A program made the position numbers and the translations under genes. Below, piece by piece: positions 1-4,841 of a stretch of DNA of 6,387 nucleotides. Within the stretch, counting starts at the first letter, position 1; the number at the start of each line of letters is the position of its first letter. Under the pieces are notes generated by a model, which was not told the origin of the DNA, made no database searches, and worked only from the letters and a program-made list of their open reading frames with translations. This DNA comes from Chloroflexota bacterium (GTDB lineage Bacteria > Chloroflexota > Anaerolineae > B4-G1 > SLSP01), in the NCBI GenBank assembly GCA_012798275.1, contig JAAZNO010000299.1, positions 1 to 6,387 of the forward strand. The letters run 5' to 3'.

Positions 1-44
1 GACGCCATGTGCTGGCGCACATCATCCAAAAATGAAAATGTGCG
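1..44 (-). repeat. 44-bp interspersed repeat, copy 1 (cut by window edge)
   Basis: The reverse complement of these bases matches 4551-4594 over 44 positions with four differences and no gaps. The shared core is GGATGATGTGCGCCAGCAC. Each copy contains a small hairpin, CGCCA-(5 nt)-TGGCG. The match may continue beyond the left edge of the window, so the true element length is unknown. It lies in non-coding DNA. Confidence 0.8.
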
Positions 45-109
45 ATCATTGTTCAGCCTGGCCTCAGGTAGCTCGATGGCAATAGATGAACCTTTGTGAG
101 CTGTAGCTT

Positions 110-278
110 TTGCCCCTCCCCCTGCCCCCTCCCCAACGGCGCAGACGCCGTTGGGGAGGGGGGAAAAAAATAAGGGGATTTTGCAGGCGGGCGTAGCCCG
201 CCTGCAAAATCCCACAAAAAAAGTTCCCCTTCCCCCAGCGCCTTGCGCTGGGGGAAGGGGCCAAGGGATAGGGGGCAA
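110..278. repeat. Tripartite hairpin cassette (REP/MITE-like)
   Basis: Three perfect inverted repeats follow one another. H1 has 17-bp arms, 125-141 with 146-162, and loop CAGA. H2 has 18-bp arms, 175-192 with 196-213, and loop GTA. H3 has 16-bp arms, 226-241 with 245-260, and loop CTT. The two spacers (163-174 and 214-225) are both exactly 12 nt and both contain A7. Outer sequences TTGCCCC (110-116) and GGGGCAA (272-278) also pair. The left end and the reverse complement of the right end share an imperfect C-rich stretch of about 26 bp, like terminal inverted repeats. No target-site duplication is visible and nothing in it codes convincingly for protein. It could be a non-autonomous mobile element, a REP/BIME-like element, or a multi-hairpin terminator or RNA. 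The structure is seen directly; the role is inferred. Confidence 0.8.
164..260 (-). terminator. Possible tandem intrinsic terminators, minus-strand direction
   Basis: Read on the minus strand, hairpin H3 (260-226) is followed by AAC and T7. Hairpin H2 (213-175) is followed by C and TTATTTTTTT. Both therefore have the GC-rich-stem-plus-U-tract form of intrinsic terminators. No minus-strand gene in the window reads into them: the nearest, rlmH, ends at 1944 and faces a separate hairpin. They may shield the upstream neighbour from antisense transcription, or the T tracts may simply belong to the repeat element. Confidence 0.4.
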
Positions 279-279
279 G

Positions 280-374
280 AATTGATTCTCAATTTTCAGC
301 AGTCGCAAGAAAATCTTGTGTTTTTAGTCAGTGGCTGAACAGTTACTGTGTGAATTGTGAGCTATGAATCGTGA
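280..374. repeat. Minor short repeats in the leader of the first gene
   Basis: This stretch holds AATTGA-TTC-TCAATT (280-294); TTCAGC (295-300) pairing with GCTGAA (334-339) around CAAGA-AAA-TCTTG (306-318), which is followed by TTTTT at 321-325; and a direct repeat TGAATTGTGA (351-360) / TGAATCGTGA (365-374) with one mismatch, 14 bp apart. The arms are short, so chance is possible. I could not find a convincing sigma-70 promoter here, although the transcript for the gene at 437 should start in this area. Confidence 0.35.
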
Positions 375-423
375 TCGAAAGCTGCGACGGCTCTCTTCTC
401 ACGACCCGCTGATCTCTATTTTT

Positions 424-429
424 AGGAGG
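424..429 (+). promoter_or_regulatory. Shine-Dalgarno of the 65-residue gene
   Basis: AGGAGG ends 7 nt before the ATG at 437. This is the main reason for calling such a short reading frame a real gene. Confidence 0.8.
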
Positions 430-436
430 AACAGAC

Positions 437-634
437 ATGGACGAGTTGGTAAAACTGGTAGCACAGAAGACGGGAATCCCCGAAGCGCAGGCGAAGATCG
501 CCGTGCAAACCGTGATCGGTTTTTTGAAGGAGCGGCTGCCGGCCCCGCTCGCCGGGCAGATTGAAGGCCTGCTGAGTGGGAAGCAGACGGCCGAGGCTCT
601 CAAGGGCCTGGGAGGGCTGCTGGGCGGCAAATAG
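437..634 (+). CDS. Small helical protein of unknown function (HU/DUF2267-like sequence pattern)
   Basis: This 65-residue protein has an ideal Shine-Dalgarno and ends in TAG. Residues 1-36 (LVKLVAQKTGIPEAQAKIAV) look like a helix-turn-helix hairpin with regular hydrophobic spacing. The pattern recalls the N-terminal helices of HU-type proteins and the repeats of DUF2267-like small proteins. Residues 36-45 (LPAPLAGQIE) add an amphipathic segment. The tail is glycine- and leucine-rich (GLGGLLGGK). No signal peptide, membrane helix or cysteine is present. It lacks the basic beta-arm that HU uses to hold DNA, so DNA binding should not be assumed. It lies 48 bp upstream of the preferred manA start on the same strand and may be co-transcribed with it. 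The function is unknown; I am fairly sure the gene is real but not of its family. Confidence 0.75.
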   Translation: MDELVKLVAQKTGIPEAQAKIAVQTVIGFLKERLPAPLAGQIEGLLSGKQTAEALKGLGGLLGGK

Positions 635-682
635 TCGCGCGTGAAAGCATCAACCCTGGCTGCAGCGGGGACAGGCTCTGCC

Positions 683-1876
683 ATGTCGCATGCCCCGTCC
701 CCCTGCAGACCCTTCCGATTGCACAACGCCATTCAGCCTTATCCCTGGGGCAGTCGCGGCGCTGAGGCGTTCATCCCCCGCCTGCTGGGTATCCCTGCCG
801 CACCGGAGCAGCCCTATGCGGAGCTGTGGATCGGCGCCCATCCTAACGCGCCATCGCGCGTGTTTCTCGGCGACGAGCCGCTTTCCCTGGCGACACTCAT
901 CGCCAGAGAGCCCGTCGCCATGTTGGGCGCTGCCGTCGCCCAGCGCTTCGACAATCAGCTGCCCTTTCTCTTCAAGGTGCTTTCCGCCGCGGAGCCGCTC
1001 TCCATCCAGGCGCACCCCGATAAGGTTCAGGCAGAGCGCCTCCATGCCCGCGACCCGCAGCACTACCCCGACGCCAATCACAAGCCGGAAGTCGCCATCG
1101 CCCTCGACCGCCTCACCGCGCTGGCGGGGCTGAAATCGGCGGAGGAGCTGCGCGCGACGCTGACGGCCTATCCCGAAATCGCCGCCTTCATGGGCGAGGC
1201 CGGAGCCGACCCGCGTGAGAGCTTCATCACGCTGATCCGCCAGGCGCTCGCCGCTCCGCAGGCGCTAAGCGCGACCTCCCGGCGCCTGGCGGCGCGATTG
1301 GAGCAGACGCCCCCGCCGCGCCCTGAAGCCGAAACCCTCTTCCTCACCCTGCGCCCGACCTACGGTGACGCGGATGTGGGGCTGCTCGCGCTCTTCTACC
1401 TCAACCTCATCCACCTTGAAGCGGGAGAAGGACTTTACCTGCCGGCAGGCGTCCCCCATGCCTATGTGCACGGCAATCTCGTGGAGTGCATGGCCAGTTC
1501 CGACAACGTCGTGCGCGTGGGGTTGACCCACAAGTTCAAGGATGCCAGGGCGCTGCTGGAAATCCTGGCCCCGGCGGTCGGGCCGTTGCCGGTGTTGCGG
1601 CCTGAGCCAGAGGCGCCGGAGGTGAGTTATCCCACGCCGATGGCGGAATTCGAGGTGCGCCGGCTGGCGCTGGAGATGGGAGCGCGCCGCGCCATGGGGC
1701 CGCGCTCCAGTGTGGAAGTCTACTTGCTGACAGAAGGCCGCCTTCAGGTCAGTTGGAGCGACGGGGAGGAAATTTTTGCCCGCGGGGAAAGTTTTCTCAT
1801 CCCCGCGTGTTTGCCCGCCTGGCAACTCACCGCGCTGGAGAAGACCACGCTCTTCAAGGTAAGCGTCCCCGCATGA
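683..1876 (+). CDS. manA: Mannose-6-phosphate isomerase, class I
   Basis: This cytoplasmic zinc enzyme interconverts mannose 6-phosphate and fructose 6-phosphate (EC 5.3.1.8), linking glycolysis to mannose and GDP-mannose metabolism. From the ATG at 683 it is 397 residues, normal for the family. The N-terminal cupin opens with NAIQPYPWGS. Zinc ligands are visible: Gln109 and His111 in SIQAHPDK, Glu136 in DANHKPE, and His259 in PAGVPHAYVHG. The last lies just before VECMASSDNVVRVGLTHK, whose Arg278 matches the active-site arginine region. A second cupin-like domain fills about residues 325-397. An in-frame GTG at 641 would add 14 residues (MKASTLAAAGTGSA) and sit 6 nt after the preceding stop, but it has no Shine-Dalgarno and the extension is not family-like. 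The ATG has only a weak AGG 7 nt upstream, so the start is likely rather than certain. Identity is very secure. Confidence 0.95.
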   Translation: MSHAPSPCRPFRLHNAIQPYPWGSRGAEAFIPRLLGIPAAPEQPYAELWIGAHPNAPSRVFLGDEPLSLATLIAREPVAMLGAAVAQRFDNQLPFLFKVLSAAEPLSIQAHPDKVQAERLHARDPQHYPDANHKPEVAIALDRLTALAGLKSAEELRATLTAYPEIAAFMGEAGADPRESFITLIRQALAAPQALSATSRRLAARLEQTPPPRPEAETLFLTLRPTYGDADVGLLALFYLNLIHLEAGEGLYLPAGVPHAYVHGNLVECMASSDNVVRVGLTHKFKDARALLEILAPAVGPLPVLRPEPEAPEVSYPTPMAEFEVRRLALEMGARRAMGPRSSVEVYLLTEGRLQVSWSDGEEIFARGESFLIPACLPAWQLTALEKTTLFKVSVPA

Positions 1877-1894
1877 GAGAGCCTCTCAAAACGC

Positions 1895-1929
1895 CCGCGA
1901 GCACGGGGGTCAGACTTCCGTGCCCGCGG
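1895..1929. terminator. Hairpin between convergent manA and rlmH, probable bidirectional terminator
   Basis: Arms 1895-1906 and 1918-1929 pair over 12 positions with one A/C mismatch around an 11-nt loop. The hairpin lies in the 67-bp gap between two converging stop codons, where a shared terminator is expected. On the minus strand it is followed by GCG and TTTT. On the plus strand no U tract follows, so termination of manA may be weak or need Rho. Confidence 0.55.
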
Positions 1930-1943
1930 TGCTAAAGCGGCTC

Positions 1944-2420
1944 TTATTTGTGATATTTCTCCCCGCTGAGCAGCGTCATGGAGCGGTAGAGCTGCTCCAG
2001 CAGGACAACCCGCGCCAGTTCGTGGGGCAGAGTGAGCCGCGAGAGAGCCAGCTGCTCCTCGCAGCCGGCGAGCACTTCGGGAGGCAGGCCCAGCGGCCCG
2101 CCGATCAGCAACGCGATGTGCCCCCGCAGTTCCAGTTGCTGTCCCAGCCATCGCGCCAGAGTCGGGCTATCGCGCTGTTCCCCCGTCGGCGTGAGCGCAA
2201 TCCGCAGGTGCGCCGACCGCGCCGCCTCCAGCAGCGACGCCCCCTCCCGCTGCAAAGCCACGGCGTCGGGCACACTGCCAACCATGTCCCTCAACTCGAC
2301 CAGGCGCACCGTCACATAGCGCTCCAGGCGTCCCAGATATTCCTCCTGAGCCGCCTGCCAATGCGGGACGCGGATTTTGCCCACCGCAAGGATGTCAATC
2401 TGACCGGGGAAACGGGGCAT
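1944..2420 (-). CDS. rlmH: 23S rRNA (pseudouridine1915-N3)-methyltransferase RlmH
   Basis: RlmH is a SPOUT-fold methyltransferase. It uses S-adenosylmethionine to make m3-pseudouridine at position 1915 in helix 69 of 23S rRNA, acting on assembled ribosomes. The 158 residues match the usual 155-160. Family signatures occur in order: IDILAVGKIR at 8-17, EEYLGRLERY at 26-35, the SAM-binding knot loop IGGPLGLPPEV at 106-116, LSRLTLPHELARVVLLEQLY at 126-145, and the family-typical C-terminal YHK. Two places differ from the common consensus: TPTGE at 77-81, where DERG-type residues are usual, and PLG in the knot loop. The start at 2420 is preceded by GGGGA about 12 nt upstream, so the ribosome site is only fair. 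It is the last gene of a three-gene minus-strand block, 33 bp after the FTCD stop. Identity is secure. Confidence 0.95.
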   Translation of the reverse strand: MPRFPGQIDILAVGKIRVPHWQAAQEEYLGRLERYVTVRLVELRDMVGSVPDAVALQREGASLLEAARSAHLRIALTPTGEQRDSPTLARWLGQQLELRGHIALLIGGPLGLPPEVLAGCEEQLALSRLTLPHELARVVLLEQLYRSMTLLSGEKYHK

Positions 2421-2453
2421 AAGTCAATATTCCCCATGACCCATCCCCGCCTG

Positions 2454-3968
2454 TCACAAGCCACCGCGGGTGACGGCCGCTTCCTGCACCTGGGCGAGCA
2501 GCGATTCGGCGCGAGTGAGGAGCTGCGCCACCTCGCGTTCCCACGCGCTTTTGAGCGCCTGATCCTCGATGGAGACGGCGTTGATGCGCACGTTCAGCGC
2601 CGCGCCCTGAATGCTCGCCATGGACATCCACGCCGCGCTCGCCGCATCGGAAACGGCGTTCACGTTGCCCTTGCGCGCCACAGTGAGCGCCAGCTCCAAC
2701 ACCTGGAGCGCCTCGCGCGCGGTCGCCAGGGGAACTTCTGCCGCGTTGAGGGTGGCCTTCTGAATCGCGGCAGCGCGCGTCGCCTGCTCCTCCGCCGTGT
2801 CCTTGGGCAGTTTGAACGCCGCCATGACCGCGTCGAAAGCCGCGGCGTCCTCATCCATTCGCGCGGTGAGTGCGGCCCGCAGCTGTTCCGCCTTAACGAT
2901 CAGCGCGGTCAGTTCCGCCTCCACGGCGGCATACTTGCGCTTGCCCACCGTCAGCCGCGCCACCATCGCCGCTAACGCCGCACCGAGCGCGCCCGCCAGC
3001 GCCGCCACCGAACCGCCGCCCGGCGTAGGGCTGTTCGCCGCTACGGCTTCCAGGAAGCCCAACGGCGCGTCCTCATCCAGCGCAGCAAGTTTCCGCTCGA
3101 TGATTTGCTCCGGCGTGAAGAGGTCGAGCTGCAAATACCACTGCGCCGCGTCCACCAACGCCTGCTCCGGCACCAGCCCCACCAACTCGGTGTGCGTGAC
3201 CGTGACGCCGTAACGCGCCGCCTCGCATTTCACCGCCTCCAGTACCCGGAACATCGGCGTCTGCGTGAAATCGGTGAGGTTCATGGAGACCTGCGCCTGC
3301 CCGGCGACCAGCACTCCCATTGCCTTGACGAAGCGGAACCCGCCATTGGAATGGCGCAGCGCGCGGGCAATGCGATTGGCGATGGCGACGTCCGTCGTGT
3401 TGAGGTAGGCATTGAAAGCGATGAGATAGGGGCGCGCGCCGATGATGGTCGCGCCGGCCTTGCCCACCCTCGCCGGGCCCCGATCGGGAGCGCGCTCCGG
3501 CTTGACGCCGATCTCCTTCTTGAGCAGCTCGTACTCGCCGCGCCGCACGTCCTCCAGGTTGACGCGGTCCGGGCGCAGGGCGGCGGCCTCGTAATGATAC
3601 ACGGGGATGCCCAACGTCTCTGCCACCCGCTGCCCCAACCCGTGGGCGAGCGCGACGCACTCTTCCATCGTCACCCCGCTGATGGGCACAAAGGGCACCA
3701 CATCGGTAGCGCCCAGGCGGGGATGCGCCCCCTGATGGACATCCAGGTCAATCAGTTCCGCCGCTTTGGCGATGCCCTGGAAAGCGGCTTCCTGCACGGC
3801 GACGGGCGGACCGATGAGCGTGACCACGGAGCGGTTGTGATCGGCGTCAGATTCCACGTCCAGCACCCGCGCATCCGGCACGGCGCGCATGGCCGCCACG
3901 ATCGCCTCAATCACCTCGGGACGGCGACCTTCACTGAAGTTGGGGACACATTCGACGAGCGGTTTCAA
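2454..3968 (-). CDS. ftcD: Bifunctional glutamate formimidoyltransferase / formimidoyltetrahydrofolate cyclodeaminase
   Basis: The first half moves the formimino group from N-formimino-L-glutamate to tetrahydrofolate (EC 2.1.2.5). The second half deaminates 5-formimino-THF to 5,10-methenyl-THF and ammonia (EC 4.3.1.4). Together they feed histidine breakdown into the one-carbon pool. Residues 1-180 are the N-terminal transferase subdomain: ECVPNFSEGR at 6-15, DHNRSVVT at 43-50 and GAHPRLGATDVVPFVP at 80-95. Its His82 coincides with the histidine proposed as catalytic in the mammalian enzyme. Residues 180-290 form the second transferase subdomain. After a linker (291-304), the cyclodeaminase runs to 504 with SPTPGGGS at 313-320, MDEDAAAFD at 371-379 and KGNVNAVSDA at 433-442. 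The length fits a full fusion with both active sites apparently intact. The start is TTG, supported by AAGGAGG 7 nt upstream, and it overlaps the DUF1232 stop as TTGA, which suggests translational coupling. No hutH, hutU or hutI is nearby. Confidence 0.96.
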   Translation of the reverse strand: MKPLVECVPNFSEGRRPEVIEAIVAAMRAVPDARVLDVESDADHNRSVVTLIGPPVAVQEAAFQGIAKAAELIDLDVHQGAHPRLGATDVVPFVPISGVTMEECVALAHGLGQRVAETLGIPVYHYEAAALRPDRVNLEDVRRGEYELLKKEIGVKPERAPDRGPARVGKAGATIIGARPYLIAFNAYLNTTDVAIANRIARALRHSNGGFRFVKAMGVLVAGQAQVSMNLTDFTQTPMFRVLEAVKCEAARYGVTVTHTELVGLVPEQALVDAAQWYLQLDLFTPEQIIERKLAALDEDAPLGFLEAVAANSPTPGGGSVAALAGALGAALAAMVARLTVGKRKYAAVEAELTALIVKAEQLRAALTARMDEDAAAFDAVMAAFKLPKDTAEEQATRAAAIQKATLNAAEVPLATAREALQVLELALTVARKGNVNAVSDAASAAWMSMASIQGAALNVRINAVSIEDQALKSAWEREVAQLLTRAESLLAQVQEAAVTRGGL

Positions 3969-4396
3969 TGATCTTCCTCCTTGGGGGATGCGCCAGCCAG
4001 GTCAGCAGATTCCTGTGGCAGCGCCGGGGGCGCGTCCACCGTTTTTTGTTCTTCCTCGGGTTTCCACACGCTGACATGGACGCCGGTCAACGCCGCCGTG
4101 TGCTCTTCCACCAAATCTGTCGGGCACAGGTCCACAAACAGGCGCAGCCCGATGAACAGGATAGCCAGGTCATCCAGCTGCCCCAGGCCCACCGCCAGGT
4201 CAGAGACCAGGTCTATCGGCGAGAGCAAATAAGCCAGGGTGAGAAAGGGTACAATCTTGGTGGTGGCGGGGACCCGGGAGTCGAGCAACAGACGCCAGGC
4301 AAGTTGGAATTGCCGAAAGAAATCCTTAAGCCAGCTCAACACAGCGCCGGGTTCATTTGACGGCGGCGTCGGGGGACCAGATCGTTGTATGCTCAT
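3965..4396 (-). CDS. DUF1232 / YkvA-family membrane protein
   Basis: This 143-residue protein has a clear DUF1232 core at about 44-92. It includes VPFLTLAYLLSPIDLVSDL (49-67), then GLGQLDDLAILFIGLRLF, then VDLCP. The family is small, membrane-associated and without a settled function. Two hydrophobic stretches (about 47-66 and 74-91) probably form a helical hairpin in or on the membrane. The N-terminal 20 residues are proline-rich. The C-terminal 40 residues are acidic and proline-rich (KPEEEQK to PKEEDH), likely disordered and cytoplasmic. AAGGAGG lies 5 nt before the ATG at 4396. It is the first gene of the minus-strand block, and its last codons carry the Shine-Dalgarno of the following FTCD gene. 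The overlap means they are made from one mRNA, but I know of no functional link between them. Confidence 0.9.
   Translation of the reverse strand: MSIQRSGPPTPPSNEPGAVLSWLKDFFRQFQLAWRLLLDSRVPATTKIVPFLTLAYLLSPIDLVSDLAVGLGQLDDLAILFIGLRLFVDLCPTDLVEEHTAALTGVHVSVWKPEEEQKTVDAPPALPQESADLAGASPKEEDH
3976..3982 (-). promoter_or_regulatory. Shine-Dalgarno deciding the TTG start of ftcD
   Basis: AAGGAGG on the minus strand lies inside the lysine-glutamate codons of the end of the DUF1232 gene. It is 7 nt before the TTG at 3968. No ATG or GTG in this frame is better placed, and the resulting protein begins with the family-typical MKPLVECVPNFSEG. Confidence 0.8.
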
Positions 4397-4402
4397 AGTA
4401 CC

Positions 4403-4409
4403 CTCCTTC
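4403..4409 (-). promoter_or_regulatory. Shine-Dalgarno of the DUF1232 gene
   Basis: The minus-strand sequence upstream of the start reads GGAAGGAGGGTACTATG, giving a strong site close to the start. No convincing promoter could be picked for this three-gene block. Confidence 0.7.
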
Positions 4410-4420
4410 CAAAATGGCCC

Positions 4421-4444
4421 CGAATGAACACGAATTTCACGAAT
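4421..4444. repeat. Three CGAAT direct repeats
   Basis: CGAAT occurs at 4421-4425, 4431-4435 and 4440-4444, spaced 10 and 9 bp, so each lies on nearly the same helix face. They lie just upstream of the DUF1232 gene. They could be a regulator site or a low-complexity intergenic repeat. Confidence 0.5.
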
Positions 4445-4461
4445 AAGATTAGAAATTCCTT

Positions 4462-4549
4462 GCCCCCGGGGCTGCTACGTCCTCAAACAACGCGCTTCAG
4501 CGCGGTTGGCTCGTGTCGAACCCGTGAGCCGTCGCCGTCGCTGCTCACG
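4462..4549. repeat. Cluster of three intergenic hairpins
   Basis: GCCCC-C-GGGGC lies at 4462-4472. CAACGCGCT-TC-AGCGCGGTTG lies at 4488-4508, nine pairs with one bulged G. CGTGAGC (4523-4529) pairs with GCTCACG (4543-4549) across 13 nt. None has a U tract on either strand, so they are not good intrinsic terminators. The region between the divergent genes at 4396 and 4842 has no credible coding frame. Confidence 0.55.
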
Positions 4550-4550
4550 A

Positions 4551-4594
4551 CTCACATTTTCATTCTCGGATGATGTGCGCCAGCACCTGGCGTC
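4551..4594 (+). repeat. 44-bp interspersed repeat, copy 2 (inverted relative to copy 1)
   Basis: It matches the reverse complement of 1-44 with four substitutions and no gaps. The internal hairpin CGCCA-GCACC-TGGCG is kept; the change between copies falls in its loop (GCACA versus GCACC), while both arms are identical. That is what one would expect if the fold matters, though one site is little evidence. Confidence 0.8.
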
Positions 4595-4618
4595 TCTGCG
4601 AAAATAGAAACCGTGCCG

Positions 4619-4656
4619 GTGCCCACGTTCACACTTCGCACATTCGCGTTCACACG
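4619..4656. repeat. Degenerate TTCACAC/TTCGCAC repeat patch
   Basis: CGTTCACAC appears twice (about 4626-4634 and 4647-4655), with TTCGCAC and TTCGCG between. The stretch GTGCCCACGTTCACACTTCGCAC at 4619-4641 (read in two parts: GTGCCCACGTTC, then ACACTTCGCAC) resembles the reverse complement of the tandem repeat at the right edge of the window (GTGCCCACCTTCGCAC). The two related patches thus flank the gene at 4842 in opposite orientation. Confidence 0.5.
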
Positions 4657-4750
4657 TTGCCTGACGCTCGCAGACCAGACGCCGCCTTCATTATAGTCAC
4701 GGCCTGCCAGACGGCAAATGTCGCGCAGCGCGGCCCAGGAATGAGTTGGA

Positions 4751-4783
4751 TTGACAGAATTGACAACACAGATACGCTATAAG
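4751..4783 (+). promoter_or_regulatory. Putative promoter with duplicated TTGACA
   Basis: TTGACA occurs at 4751-4756 and again at 4760-4765, within a 9-bp direct repeat. TATAAG lies at 4778-4783. Neither box gives the ideal 17-bp spacing to TATAAG: the gaps are 21 and 12. The first TTGACA is 16 bp from the weaker TACGCT at 4773-4778. This is the best promoter candidate for the gene at 4842, but the exact -10 is unclear. Confidence 0.4.
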
Positions 4784-4810
4784 TACGTAGCCGTGCTGTT
4801 GCCAGTTGCA

Positions 4811-4824
4811 TGTCTGTCCAGACA
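4811..4824. promoter_or_regulatory. 14-bp palindrome in the leader, possible operator
   Basis: TGTCTG-TC-CAGACA is a perfect 6-bp-arm palindrome between the putative promoter and the Shine-Dalgarno GAGGAG at 4831-4836. It could bind a dimeric repressor or form a small RNA hairpin in the 5' leader. Confidence 0.4.
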
Positions 4825-4841
4825 GAAAGTGAGGAGATGCC

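Noticed and set aside
110..278. Integron attC site or tRNA-like element
   Set aside because: The stems are perfect and simple, without attC core sites or extrahelical bases, and no cloverleaf can be drawn.
53..292. Open frames of 79 and 66 residues on the minus strand
   Set aside because: They run straight through the three perfect hairpins, are low-complexity (Pro/Gly-rich), have no good ribosome site, and resemble no protein family I know.
343..732. 129-residue minus-strand open frame
   Set aside because: It is antisense to the 65-residue gene, which has an ideal Shine-Dalgarno, and to the start of manA. Its sequence shows no domain.
1265..1825. 186-residue minus-strand open frame
   Set aside because: It is antisense to the middle and C-terminal part of manA, whose zinc-site motifs are clear.
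1920..2975. 351-residue plus-strand open frame
   Set aside because: It lies opposite rlmH and the ftcD cyclodeaminase half, both with clear family motifs. Its Arg/Gln/His-rich composition is typical of an antisense frame in GC-rich DNA.
3105..3971. 288-residue plus-strand open frame
   Set aside because: It is antisense to the ftcD transferase half and has a His/Arg-rich composition without domains.
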